From assembly GCF_000416985.1 (NCBI RefSeq), contig NZ_ATDL01000015.1, positions 434,001-498,000 of the forward strand: 64,000 nucleotides of DNA, written 5' to 3'. Positions 35,218 to 44,241 of the stretch are shown piece by piece. The DNA is from Sphingobacterium paucimobilis HER1398 (GTDB lineage Bacteria > Bacteroidota > Bacteroidia > Sphingobacteriales > Sphingobacteriaceae). The first letter of the stretch is position 1; each line of letters opens with the position of its first letter. The translations under genes and the position numbers were made by a program. A model generated the notes under the pieces. That model was not told the DNA's origin. It saw nothing but the letters and a program-made list of their open reading frames with translations, and searched no databases.

Positions 35218-36327
35218 CTAATCTACCACATAACAAACCTCATGGGCTTCCGTCAGTTGGGGTACCTCCAGATTATGTAACATCTTATCCAATACCATAT
35301 CGGGCAAAGGATGGGCTCGATTCTTATTCTGCATCCTCCAAATGTGATAAGGCTTCTCAATATAAAACAATTTCACATAAGCCTGGTAATCGACAAATAA
35401 ATCAATAAGTTGCTTTCTCATCAATGCGGTGATATTGGTTGCATTCCATATAAATCCCTGACCTGCTCGAAGATATTTTTTTGCCATTTCCTTTGCTTCC
35501 TGTACTACCCAACCGTTCCGTCTCTTATCCGTTGGGTCAATGCGGTATTGTCTACGTATATCATCCAGACTGATAACAGGCAGATCCTTATCCAACTTCG
35601 AAATGTAATAATCTTTCCCCATTCCAGGTAGCCCTGATAATACGATGACCTCCGATTTAAAACGATCAAAGGGGACATAATCCACATAACTATCTAAGGC
35701 ATTAAAGTAGGTGAAACGCGCATTAGGAGTCTTAAAACTAGGTGCAGATTGCCAACAGCCGATTTCTTTAGTATACAGTTCAAACATCTCCAACGCATAC
35801 ATTAATGCATCCATATCCTGACAGATTCGGCCTTTAGCATCAGCTTTGGCTAAGATTTTCAAGTGGCTCAAATCCAATTGTAGAGAGGCTTCCAAAGCAC
35901 TTTTCATAGGGTCAGGTTTATCCATCAACCATAAAGGAAGTCCGTGATAACGCACTAGAGATACGATTTTTTCGCGTACATGGAATGGAGTATCGACATC
36001 CCGAAACAAAATTTTACGTATAGTCTGAGCGCCTTTGCGCGCATGACTAGGCGAACTCACCCGCCCCGCCGCATCAATTAATGTCGTAGACCGCTTTTCC
36101 ACATCATGGAGTAAAGCTGAAGCCCAGAGTATTTCCTGTTCTTGTTCTCCCAACGCACCAAACTCGGCAAGTTCTAAAAGTTCGGCTATCACCATTTGGG
36201 TGTGTATAGCCACATTGCCTTCCGCATGATGAAAAGGATCTTGTGGAACGCTTTTCATATCATCCACCCAAGAGAACTTCTTTTCTAAAATCTCCCACTC
36301 CTTGCTTTCTGTCAATTTCCAAATCAT
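35218..36327 (-). CDS. HD-Pnk: HD phosphohydrolase fused to polynucleotide 5'-kinase
   Basis: Two-domain end-healing enzyme of 369 residues. The N-terminal HD domain has His42, the HD pair His74-Asp75 (ALLHDVEKRS), further His residues at about 95 and 128 and Asp163, as needed for a 2',3'-phosphatase. The C-terminal P-loop kinase has Walker A GLPGMGKD (232-239) and LDDIRRQY, as in T4 Pnkp-type 5'-OH kinases. This architecture is known from Runella HD-Pnk, which heals both ends of broken RNA or DNA. The start ATG at 36327 overlaps the stop of the RNA ligase gene by one base (TAATG) and is preceded by a purine-rich stretch. The two form a repair operon. Confidence 0.9.
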   Translation of the reverse strand: MIWKLTESKEWEILEKKFSWVDDMKSVPQDPFHHAEGNVAIHTQMVIAELLELAEFGALGEQEQEILWASALLHDVEKRSTTLIDAAGRVSSPSHARKGAQTIRKILFRDVDTPFHVREKIVSLVRYHGLPLWLMDKPDPMKSALEASLQLDLSHLKILAKADAKGRICQDMDALMYALEMFELYTKEIGCWQSAPSFKTPNARFTYFNALDSYVDYVPFDRFKSEVIVLSGLPGMGKDYYISKLDKDLPVISLDDIRRQYRIDPTDKRRNGWVVQEAKEMAKKYLRAGQGFIWNATNITALMRKQLIDLFVDYQAYVKLFYIEKPYHIWRMQNKNRAHPLPDMVLDKMLHNLEVPQLTEAHEVCYVVD

Positions 36328-37025
36328 TACAACTCCCCCCTTTCCCAAATCAGCGGCGTTCTTCTCCATGATCTCGTCCAATGTTCATCCGTCTGCACGT
36401 GCCCCTTTCTCACATATTTAAAAACATGATGCGGAAACTCAGCCACAGAATAAGCATTCACATTTCTACATACCAACCCCTCAGAAGTACATACTTCTCC
36501 TGTCTTTGGGTCGATAGAGCCGAGCGCCGAAACCTGAGCGGCCAATTTCTCCACATCTGACCAAAGCTGATGCGCACTTAACTCCTTTACGCTCGTCTTT
36601 TTCAATACAGGGACCATAGGCAAGTCGAACAACGCTGCATAGAAGCATACCTCCTCCCAGGAGAGCCACATGTCTTTGATACGTGCGGCAAATACATAAT
36701 AATAATGCTCTAGCTTAGTATACTCAATCGAGTGTACAGCATATAGATTCTCACCAAAAAACTCCAAATCCCCTAAGTCGTTTTTAAGACTAGCCCAGTG
36801 CTCGCGTAGTTGTGCTGTCCAAGGTGAAATTGTTGGAGCCGCATGGGATCTTGCAAACACTCCTCGTTTGGAGAGGCAATTATTTTCTCCATCCAACTTT
36901 TCAGTATACAACAACTCTGAAAAGCACTGTATATCTTCCCAATAATTATGATTAAAACGATCGTCACTGCTTGTCCCCGGCGAAAAAGGGAAATGGTAGG
37001 TACGACCATATTTTGTTGATTCCAT
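36327..37025 (-). CDS. RNA ligase (KxDG nucleotidyltransferase)
   Basis: ATP-dependent RNA ligase of 232 residues. Motif I is EKLDGEN, with Lys43 as the AMP-acceptor. Motif III is EFFGENLYAVHSIEY, motif IV SEGLVCRN and motif V FKYVRKG. It seals 3'-OH and 5'-phosphate RNA ends, the products of the HD-Pnk encoded by the next gene, to which it is translationally coupled by TAATG. The start is ATG 37025 (MESTKYGRTYHF). The length is that of a minimal ligase core. The ligase call is firm from the motifs; the RNA substrate (for example cleaved tRNA) is unknown. Confidence 0.9.
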   Translation of the reverse strand: MESTKYGRTYHFPFSPGTSSDDRFNHNYWEDIQCFSELLYTEKLDGENNCLSKRGVFARSHAAPTISPWTAQLREHWASLKNDLGDLEFFGENLYAVHSIEYTKLEHYYYVFAARIKDMWLSWEEVCFYAALFDLPMVPVLKKTSVKELSAHQLWSDVEKLAAQVSALGSIDPKTGEVCTSEGLVCRNVNAYSVAEFPHHVFKYVRKGHVQTDEHWTRSWRRTPLIWERGEL

Positions 37026-37515
37026 TTTATAAAATTCAAAGTATAACATACATCTATCAAACCATAAGAATAGCAGCTGTCGAAATCTCTTCCAAACAAC
37101 TAACTCTCTTTCTGAATATTGACAACGTATTACATGACTTTTATTTTTAATCTTTTCAACTTTAATGATCGATGAGGCAAAAGTAAAAAATTAGGAGACA
37201 ATCACAAAACCGTTTTTACCATTTAAAAATAACTAGAGCCGAAAACATCATACGGATTATCAAATTATTATGCTTTTGTAAAGCCCTTCAAAATTGATTT
37301 TCTATTCCCTAACTTCATCCAAGAGTTGCTTGGGAACACAAAGTTGACATCCTAAAAAACAAGCATATGGCTCATAAAATAAACAATTCTAAGAAAAAAG
37401 CGTTCTTATAAGTAAAGGACTCCTTAACAACGTGTTTTAGTGCATCGCGTTAAGAAGTCAATAATAGTTCAAATGCCCGAAATTAATTTTCAATGCACAG
37501 TTAATATTTAAAATT
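37026..37515. other. AT-rich intergenic region, nothing recognised
   Basis: Nearly 490 bases without a supported gene. It should include the promoter of the RNA-repair operon (leftward). I see no tRNA, repeat or convincing hairpin. Confidence 0.5.
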
Positions 37516-37698
37516 ATGCTACAAATCAAGCCTTTTGTAATACTGCTATTTACCTATTTCGCAATTTACTTCCTTGTTATGCTTTTCATATCCAGCTATA
37601 TCCTTCCTGTAGGAAAGGTTGAGTTTGTAATACATGCTCTGTTAGCGACCTGCCTTACAGGAGTATTCTCCTTTCGAAGGTTCATCACAAACGAATAG
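37516..37698 (+). CDS. Possible small two-span membrane protein
   Basis: A 60-residue frame with two hydrophobic segments (about 5-28 and 35-52) and a basic end (FRRFITNE). The composition is that of a small inner-membrane protein. No family is recognised and no ribosome binding site is visible, which is usual here. It stands alone between the RNA-repair operon and a convergent hypothetical gene. Confidence 0.5.
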   Translation: MLQIKPFVILLFTYFAIYFLVMLFISSYILPVGKVEFVIHALLATCLTGVFSFRRFITNE

Positions 37699-37746
37699 CC
37701 AAAGAAATTAGCATCATCACCCAATCCGCTATCTGGAACAGCTTCT

Positions 37747-38034
37747 CTAGAGATTATTATCAACGTATGCTGAATATACCCCTGTAGCACTTTCATACAT
37801 TATATTCTCTAAAAATCGCTCGAAATATCCCAATGACTCGGAGTCAGATCTTAAAATCTGCTCTTTTAGAATGAGCCATTCTGATAAAAAGTAAGGCGTC
37901 TGGTGATAAAAATCATGGTTCTTAATCACCTCATCAACCTTATCATAAACCATTACTAAATCCAATTGATTATCATTCTGAGCTACTTTAGTCTGTATTT
38001 CTTTAAGAAAAGGATAAAGTTCTTTTTTTTCCAT
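37747..38034 (-). CDS. Hypothetical small soluble protein
   Basis: Helical acidic protein of 95 residues (opening MEKKELYPFLKEI, with PYFLSEWLILKEQIL in the middle). No domain recognised. It starts 8 bases after the GNAT gene stop codon, so it is probably co-transcribed with that gene. The length and composition suggest a real gene of unknown function. Confidence 0.6.
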   Translation of the reverse strand: MEKKELYPFLKEIQTKVAQNDNQLDLVMVYDKVDEVIKNHDFYHQTPYFLSEWLILKEQILRSDSESLGYFERFLENIMYESATGVYSAYVDNNL

Positions 38035-38042
38035 TGGCTCTA

Positions 38043-38582
38043 TTATATCGTATTTTTACTCCAGCTACTTTTGGTGATTTCATAAACGTAGTTAATCTTC
38101 GGAACATCACCATAATATCCGACTTCTACCTCATCCACTTTTTCTGCACCAAGACGTACCACAGCAATTTGTGACCTTAGGTTTCCCGAACCGACGTGCA
38201 GGATAACTTTAGAAACAAATTGAAAAAGGTAATCCAACATTAAAACCTTTACGCCCCTATTGATACCGCTTCCCCAATAGGATACCCCATAAAACGTATA
38301 ACCGACAAAGATACTATTATTTGATTCATCATAATCGTATACCCTTGTACTCCCTATCACCTCCCCAGTTTTTCGATCTGTAACTTTAAAAGCCCCACCA
38401 CTCTGCATCGCTCCTTCGAAAAACACTTGAAAGACATCTCTTTTCCAACGATCTTTGCTAGGGTGCTGTTCCCATATTTTTGGATCTGAAGCCACCGCAT
38501 AAAGCTCCTCAAAATCGTCCTCTTGTAAAGGAGACAAGATCACCTGATCATTATACAAACTGGGCTGCATATCGAATCTCAT
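38043..38582 (-). CDS. GNAT-family N-acetyltransferase (RimJ/RimL type)
   Basis: Acetyltransferase of 179 residues. VILSPLQEDDFEELYAVASDPKIWEQHP is the typical RimJ/RimL-like opening, split here over residues 14-41. TGEVIGSTRVYDYDE and a VGYTF strand lead to the acetyl-CoA loop YWGSGINRGVKVLMLDYLF. The ending (LRSQIAVVRLGAEKVDE) carries the usual N-x-R-S helix. It probably acetylates a small molecule or a protein N-terminus. It heads a small unit with the 95-residue hypothetical gene. Confidence 0.87.
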   Translation of the reverse strand: MRFDMQPSLYNDQVILSPLQEDDFEELYAVASDPKIWEQHPSKDRWKRDVFQVFFEGAMQSGGAFKVTDRKTGEVIGSTRVYDYDESNNSIFVGYTFYGVSYWGSGINRGVKVLMLDYLFQFVSKVILHVGSGNLRSQIAVVRLGAEKVDEVEVGYYGDVPKINYVYEITKSSWSKNTI

Positions 38583-38670
38583 ACGCTGTTTTATTTAATA
38601 GAACTAAATTAACAAAGAAATGTCTATAAATTAGAATTCAAACACCCAATTTCAGTAAAAAACATCTATA

Positions 38671-39219
38671 TCAATAGACAATAAGCCCAATCAAAGCTGC
38701 ACCTAATAGGATTAGAATGGGATGAACTTTAAATCTAACCGAACACACTATAGCTGTAATAAATAGAATAGGACTCATATAGTCAATAAAATTATCTTCA
38801 TTGGTGAGCGAGAGAGCTGCTAAAGCAATTAACGCAAGACTGATAGGTCGGATACCATCCATCGCTGACGAAAAATACCTATTAGATCTAAATTTCAAGA
38901 AGAAATAAGATATCACTGTTATCATGGCAAAAGAAGGTAAACATAAAGCAATGGTCGTCATCGCAGCTCCCAACATAGCTATCGGATGGCTATATCCCGC
39001 ATGTGTCAAAGCACTGTACCCAGCATAGGTTGCTGTATTAATACCAATAGGTCCTGGAGTAAGCTGCGAAATCGCGACGAGGTCGGTAAATTCCTGCTTA
39101 GTCATCCAACTATTTCGATCGACAACTTCTTCCTGAATCAGGGATAGCATAGCATAACCTCCACCGAATCCAAAAAAGCCTATCTTTGTAAATACCCAAA
39201 AGAGCTTATAAAATATCAT
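38671..39219 (-). CDS. Chromate transporter half (CHR domain)
   Basis: Membrane protein of 182 residues with six or so spans, one CHR domain. Motifs GFFGFGGGYAMLSLIQEEVV and SQLTPGPIGINTATYAGY are diagnostic. It pairs with the equally sized CHR gene 4 bases upstream; short-chain CHR proteins work as two-subunit transporters. Substrates in studied members include chromate efflux, and other anions may be natural substrates. The family call is certain; the physiological anion is not. Confidence 0.92.
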   Translation of the reverse strand: MIFYKLFWVFTKIGFFGFGGGYAMLSLIQEEVVDRNSWMTKQEFTDLVAISQLTPGPIGINTATYAGYSALTHAGYSHPIAMLGAAMTTIALCLPSFAMITVISYFFLKFRSNRYFSSAMDGIRPISLALIALAALSLTNEDNFIDYMSPILFITAIVCSVRFKVHPILILLGAALIGLIVY

Positions 39220-39223
39220 TTAA

Positions 39224-39772
39224 CTAATCCTTTGACAAGTTTTTCCGAGCGGTTTTAAATTTGTGATAGCCAATTCCACCGAAGCATCCCAGAACTATAA
39301 TCCAAATAGGCGAAAGGTGAAAGAAAAACATAAGTACCAAAGCTATTATTGGAATTAGCAAAGTTTTAAAAGTCATCTTACTGGCTTTAAAAGCTGTATA
39401 ACAGGGAGCTGCAATAAGTCCGACAACCACCGGCCGTAGAGCCTTAAAAATTTTGACAACATAAGGGTTATCCTGTATTTTACCAAAAAACACAGCTAGC
39501 AGAATAATAATAAAAAATGGTGCTAATATGGTTCCTAATGCGGCTAAAAGGCCACCCCGTACACCACAAATTTTATAACCGACCAAAGCAGCAATATTGG
39601 TTGCAAAAACACCAGGAAGAGATTCTGTGATAGCGAGTAATTCGTAAAATTCTGTTCGATCAAGCCATCCCTGACTAACGATTTCTTTTTCTATTAATGG
39701 GATAACTGCATAGCCACCTCCAATAGTGAATAGACCAATCTTTGTAAATTGATAGAAGAGTTTAAAATGCAT
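39224..39772 (-). CDS. Chromate transporter half (CHR domain)
   Basis: Partner of the CHR gene that follows 4 bases later, also 182 residues. GLFTIGGGYAVIPLIEKEIV and ITESLPGVFATNIAALVGYK are the equivalents of the CHR motifs, with SLPGVFATN replacing TPGPIGINT. The two genes arose by an old duplication and encode the inverted halves of one transporter. It is probably the first gene of a two-gene operon; the MscS-like gene lies 131 bases upstream on the same strand. Confidence 0.92.
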   Translation of the reverse strand: MHFKLFYQFTKIGLFTIGGGYAVIPLIEKEIVSQGWLDRTEFYELLAITESLPGVFATNIAALVGYKICGVRGGLLAALGTILAPFFIIILLAVFFGKIQDNPYVVKIFKALRPVVVGLIAAPCYTAFKASKMTFKTLLIPIIALVLMFFFHLSPIWIIVLGCFGGIGYHKFKTARKNLSKD

Positions 39773-39903
39773 GAAATATAAGGGCTTTTAAAGACAATCT
39801 CGCCACTCTTATAGCGTTGTAAACATATGAATTACACACCTATAAATATACGAAAAAATCCTCAAAAACCCCTCTCTGTACCTCTCAATATTTCCCTATT
39901 ACA

Positions 39904-41778
39904 CTACTCTCCTTCCTTTGTTGCCTTAATGTCTACATGGAATGATCTTAAGGGTACTCCTCGATACTTTTCAGGCATATCCTTTATAGCTCCATCTCGT
40001 ACGGCATGATATTTAGGAGATACCATTTCTATACCCGCCTCATGAAAAACATCCATCACGTGCTTATGTAACTCTGAATAAATAAAAGCCTGTCGATGGG
40101 GATGACGGGTATAAGCATTGATTTGATAAGTGACATAGTAATCGTCTAGGCTACTCTGAAATATAAACGGTTCTGGTGTTGTCTCCAAAAGTTCGGTACG
40201 TGCTACGGCCGCTTTAGCAAGCTCATGAAACGTCTGCCAAGGCACTTCATAGGCCATCGCCACCTTTGTATTGATAATCAACCCCTGTTGGTCGGCTTCA
40301 GCACTGTAGTTTATCGTATGGTTACCCATTATCTGCGAATTGGGAATAGACACCACTTCATTATTAGGTGTACGAATACGTGTAACCAAAAGAGATTTCT
40401 CAACGATATCTCCCGTTACGTCTCCAAACTTAACCCGGTCTCCAACAACAAATGATCGCATATAAGTCAACATCAATCCAGCAACAATATTCCCTAGAGC
40501 TCCTGCAGAACTAAAGGTAAACAATACCCCTATAAATACGGAGACCCCCTTAAAAATATCGGACTGTGCTCCAGGTAAATATGGGAAAATAACAACCAGA
40601 AAAAAGGCCATAAGAAGCACACGTAAAATATGATAGGTAGGTAAAGCCCAATCCGAATAAAAACCGTTAATCACCAATGAACCTTTAGCAAGTTCTTCAG
40701 CAAAATATTTAAGTATTTTTAATGCATAGTGAAATATAAAGTAAACAACGATCACTGTAACCAGATCCGGAAAATAGTCAATTACCGCTAAGCCAACCTT
40801 CTTTAGAGGCGACATAAAATAACCTATTAGAATTGGTGCATATCCTTTTGTTGACGGAAATAAATTAAATAAAATCGGAAGTGCAAGATAAATGACGGTT
40901 AGGATCAACAGCCAACGCAATAACCCGGTAACAAACCAAATATATTTAAGTTCCTGCGTAGGAGATATCAATTGATAACCTTTAAAAGTTATTCCTTTAA
41001 AACGTTTTCTTTTCGACTTCAATATTCTAGCGTTCAGTAAATTGACAGATTTGCTCAAACCAAAAATGATCAATCCTACACTAAGCACAACCACAATGGC
41101 AATACCTGTAGAAGTTAATAATCTGGTCAAACTATGTTCTTCGCGATATTGATCTATAGCCTGTACAATAATCTGACGATAAGACTCCGTCAGCTCACCG
41201 GCACCTTTGTTTGCCCAAAGTGCGTCATGTTCATTAACACTCAGTATAGTCTGATCTCGCCACAACAAGAGCCAATTGTCTTCTGTTTGTTGAACAATTA
41301 ACGAGTCTGTCTTAAACTCATAGTTGCTTTCCAGCTGTTGGATTCTTTCTGATGTACCTTTAGCACGTTCTTTTGCGGAATAGCTGCCAATAGCATTGAA
41401 AACAGTGAAAAGTGTATCATTAAAAGGTGCTACCGGAGCTCCTTTATTGACTGTTCTCAACGAATCAACCTTCAGCCGCCGCTTAGCCATCAATAAAGAA
41501 TCTCTACTTTTGAGTAAAGTAAGCTCTTCCACGAGCTTTCGTTGTTCATAAACATCTGTTCGTCTGGAAGACAGCAGTTGACTTTCCAAATAGCTTCTGC
41601 GTATAGAATCTTCAATCTGTTGTTTACGCATCTCCTGTAAGGTACTTTCACCTTTGGAGATGATTTCCTTCTTGATAGAGTCAGAAGTTGATGCCTCTGT
41701 CTCCTTTTCTGTCTGAGCCCATACACAAGAGCTACTCAATGCCAACCCTAAGAGTAAACTATATAACCGCAATTTCAT
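39904..41778 (-). CDS. MscS-family mechanosensitive ion channel, large form
   Basis: Channel protein of 624 residues. It has a signal peptide (1-21), a periplasmic Lys/Glu/Arg-rich coiled-coil region (about 25-200), then several membrane spans (about 215-240, 285-310, 345-365, 380-405, 415-440). The pore and beta-domain signature SAGALGNIVAGLMLTY, DRVKFGDVTGDI, RIRTPNNEVVSIPNSQIMG is typical of MscS. It releases solutes on membrane stretch. The long N-terminal extension resembles that of MscK/YbdG-type large homologues. No operon partner is obvious. Confidence 0.9.
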   Translation of the reverse strand: MKLRLYSLLLGLALSSSCVWAQTEKETEASTSDSIKKEIISKGESTLQEMRKQQIEDSIRRSYLESQLLSSRRTDVYEQRKLVEELTLLKSRDSLLMAKRRLKVDSLRTVNKGAPVAPFNDTLFTVFNAIGSYSAKERAKGTSERIQQLESNYEFKTDSLIVQQTEDNWLLLWRDQTILSVNEHDALWANKGAGELTESYRQIIVQAIDQYREEHSLTRLLTSTGIAIVVVLSVGLIIFGLSKSVNLLNARILKSKRKRFKGITFKGYQLISPTQELKYIWFVTGLLRWLLILTVIYLALPILFNLFPSTKGYAPILIGYFMSPLKKVGLAVIDYFPDLVTVIVVYFIFHYALKILKYFAEELAKGSLVINGFYSDWALPTYHILRVLLMAFFLVVIFPYLPGAQSDIFKGVSVFIGVLFTFSSAGALGNIVAGLMLTYMRSFVVGDRVKFGDVTGDIVEKSLLVTRIRTPNNEVVSIPNSQIMGNHTINYSAEADQQGLIINTKVAMAYEVPWQTFHELAKAAVARTELLETTPEPFIFQSSLDDYYVTYQINAYTRHPHRQAFIYSELHKHVMDVFHEAGIEMVSPKYHAVRDGAIKDMPEKYRGVPLRSFHVDIKATKEGE

Positions 41779-41928
41779 GCCTATTTCATTTTAGATCACT
41801 ACCAAAGTAGCGACTTTATTCTTAAGGTGGAAAGATATTTGTTTTTTATTTTAACATCCCCCTCCCTAATAAAACACTGTACGTAATCTCACTCGTCTCC
41901 GTACCATCTATCCACCTATTTTCAGGGC

Positions 41929-42503
41929 TTACTTTATTATAGCACCTGTTCTTTTATCAAAAAGAACAGTTTTTTCTGTTCCGATATAAAACAAAGTTAA
42001 TGTCAGTGTCGTATCCGTTTCGCTTTCAAAATGTATATCCCTAGCATTCCGATTTTTTACATCCGATCGATCATCGAGCAACAGCCTATCTTTGCATTGA
42101 AACACTCTTCTTTCCAATATCCATTTCTTTTCCATAATCTCCAACCAAGGCGGGACCATCACACTATAGGACACGATTTGGGCTCTATAAGTTGAATTTA
42201 AATCTTTACTAATCCGTAAAAACCAAAAGGTGTTGTCGACAATACTAATGTATAAAACGGCAACCCCATAGGAAGCATACTCAGCAAAACTGAGGATAGT
42301 ATTGCTATCAACAACAACTTAGCCGACAGTCGTCTCCAAAAAGCGACAATCACCAAAAAACTCCCTAGAAGCCATAACCAAAAAACAACAATATCGGCGT
42401 AATATCCCCGTAGACTGATTCCTGCTACAATATAGCCTACCAAGTCCGATACAAGTAATACACATAGTCCAATATAAACTTTTAGAATAATTCCAATTTT
42501 CAT
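41929..42503 (-). pseudogene. Membrane-protein gene split by a one-base frameshift
   Basis: Two frames on the minus strand read as one gene. The first (42503-42198) encodes a start MKIGIILKVYIG and three to four membrane spans ending STTPFGFYGLVKI then stop. The second (to 41929) opens before its first Met with ISKDLNSTYRAQIVSYSVMV and runs to RTGAIIK. The second frame remains open back into the tail of the first, and adding one T to a run of five T (about 42223-42227) joins them into a single protein of about 190 residues. No family recognised. It may be a true frameshift, a phase-variable tract or a sequence error. Confidence 0.55.
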
Positions 42504-42675
42504 CTGTCCATCTCCATCAGTAATCAAATCAAGCAGCTCATACAAACTCCAGTTCAAGAGTCAAATAAAATATATTTATATCAATAATCGATTTACAATT
42601 CGCTGTTTCAAACCAATAAGTGAGAGACCTCCAAATAATACTAGTTTTGCTTATAGATTATAGTATACCCAAAAG

Positions 42676-42708
42676 AAAGAGCTCTGTTTACGACAAACAG
42701 AGCTCTTT
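42676..42708 (-). terminator. Terminator of the csbD-like gene
   Basis: Perfect 14-base inverted repeat AAAGAGCTCTGTTT / AAACAGAGCTCTTT with a 5-base loop, 28 bases past the CsbD stop codon, with T-rich sequence beyond on both strands. Confidence 0.85.
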
Positions 42709-42735
42709 AAAAAAATTTAATGGAGTATCTACAGA

Positions 42736-42921
42736 CTACAAATTATTTAACCAATTTTCAACTTCGTCTTTAGTTTTTCCGGTTTTTTGCTGCAATTTTC
42801 CCAACAACTCCTCTTCTTTCCCTTCAGCATACAGCAAGTCATCATCGGTCAAATCTGCATACTGTTGCTTTACTTTTCCTTTTAGTTCGTTCCAACGTCC
42901 TTTCCAAGTCAATTTGCTCAT
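42736..42921 (-). CDS. CsbD-family stress protein
   Basis: Small hydrophilic protein of 61 residues with the CsbD pattern: [24 protein letters not shown], then a helix with [18 protein letters not shown]. CsbD-like proteins accumulate under general stress in many bacteria; the molecular role is not known. Single-gene unit with its own terminator at 42676, divergent from lacI. Confidence 0.93.
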   Translation of the reverse strand: MSKLTWKGRWNELKGKVKQQYADLTDDDLLYAEGKEEELLGKLQQKTGKTKDEVENWLNNL

Positions 42922-42989
42922 AGTTATTCTCCTTTTTTATTTATATGATTTTTAATATGTTGTTTCGATAATAGAACAGTCCTATCGCA

Positions 42990-43001
42990 TAAACGTTTAT
43001 T
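42990..43001. promoter_or_regulatory. LacI-type operator candidate
   Basis: Perfect 12-base palindrome ATAAACGTTTAT with central CG, in the divergent csbD-lacI region. LacI-family proteins typically bind palindromes of this form, so autoregulation is plausible. Confidence 0.5.
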
Positions 43002-43178
43002 TTTTTTTATTTTTTGTAGCTAATTGCTCTTTAATTATCATCTCGACAATAAAGACACCCAAACAAATCACTCAAAATCAACCATATAACAAAACAAATG
43101 CTAGATCTAAAAATTTGAACCAATTTATTTATAGAATGTTTTTTTTACATAAAAATTTCAATAGATAGCTGACTATAC

Positions 43179-43193
43179 TACACATTCTGTGTA
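43179..43193. promoter_or_regulatory. Palindrome 28 bases upstream of lacI
   Basis: TACACA-TTC-TGTGTA, a perfect 6-base inverted repeat close to the lacI start codon. It may bind a second regulator. Confidence 0.35.
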
Positions 43194-43221
43194 TTTTTAG
43201 GGGTTATAAGTTAGTCCTTGC

Positions 43222-44241
43222 ATGGTGATGAAAAAGAGTTTTGGTATAAAAGATATTGCAAAAATGTTGGGTATCTCTGTTTCCACGGTATCCCGCGCAC
43301 TGCGAGATGCCTATGATGTCAATCCCGAAACGAAAAAACGTGTCTTAGAACTTACCGAAAAACTGAACTTCAAACTCAATAAAAATGCTTCGGCTCTAGC
43401 CTCAGGTAATACAAAAAACATAGGAGTCGTCATCCCATTCATTACCAACTATTATTTTTCGACTGTCATATCCGGCATACAGGAAGAAGCCTATAATCAG
43501 GGATACAACATCATCCTGTACGTCACGAACGACGATATAGAACGAGAAAAAAAACTCATTGAAAATATAGCTACGAGTAGCTTAGACGGGCTATTGATCT
43601 CTATATCTTCTAATTCACATATTGTTGAGCACTTTGAGACGATGATGCGTTCAGGCTTGCCTATTGTGTTTTTTGATCGGGTTCCCCAACAGATACAGGC
43701 CTCCAAAGTAGTACAAAGTGACTTTGACGGCGCATATCAAGCGACGACTTATTTGATCGAAAAAGGCTATGATAGAATAGCCCACATTGCCGGCCCCTCA
43801 GAACTTTCATTTACTCAAGAGCGGCTCCGCGGATATCTACAGGCCCATACTGACGCCAAGGTTGCTCATCATAAAGAGTATGTTATCTTTTCGGGTTTTG
43901 GACAGTCTCATGGGTTTGATGATACAAAGGTTCTTCTAAGCCTCCCTCAACCACCAAACGCAATCTTTGCCGTCAATGACCGTAAAGCAGTAGGCGCTAT
44001 ACAAGCCCTCAACCAAGCCTGCATTCGTGTCGGACAGGACTTTGGCGTTATTGGCTTTACCAACGATCCTATTTCTACCGTTATTGAGCCCAATCTCACC
44101 ACCATCGAGGAACCTGCATTCGAGATCGGACGACAGAGCTGTCAATTATTGATCCGACATATTAAAAACAAAGATTTTGAACCTCGAGAAATACTGATTC
44201 CAGGAAGACTGATCGAGAGACAATCCGTACGATCAGATTAA
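43222..44241 (+). CDS. LacI-family transcriptional regulator
   Basis: Regulator of 339 residues with an N-terminal LacI HTH (FGIKDIAKMLGISVSTVSRAL, residues 6-26, shown here in its usual position), a hinge ending KLNKNASALASG, and a periplasmic-binding-protein-like sugar domain (IGVVIPFITNYYFS through to the end). It should repress or activate sugar genes in response to a sugar or sugar phosphate. It is convergent with nagA, its stop overlapping the nagA stop by four bases (44238-44241), so control of the amino-sugar island is likely. ATG 43222 was used; ATG 43228 is equally possible. Confidence 0.92.
   Translation: MVMKKSFGIKDIAKMLGISVSTVSRALRDAYDVNPETKKRVLELTEKLNFKLNKNASALASGNTKNIGVVIPFITNYYFSTVISGIQEEAYNQGYNIILYVTNDDIEREKKLIENIATSSLDGLLISISSNSHIVEHFETMMRSGLPIVFFDRVPQQIQASKVVQSDFDGAYQATTYLIEKGYDRIAHIAGPSELSFTQERLRGYLQAHTDAKVAHHKEYVIFSGFGQSHGFDDTKVLLSLPQPPNAIFAVNDRKAVGAIQALNQACIRVGQDFGVIGFTNDPISTVIEPNLTTIEEPAFEIGRQSCQLLIRHIKNKDFEPREILIPGRLIERQSVRSD

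Larger units (their letters stand above)
42922..43221. other. Divergent promoter region of csbD and lacI
   Basis: No gene. Two palindromes are visible: ATAAACGTTTAT (42990-43001), with the central CG typical of LacI operators, and TACACA-TTC-TGTGTA (43179-43193). Confidence 0.6.
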
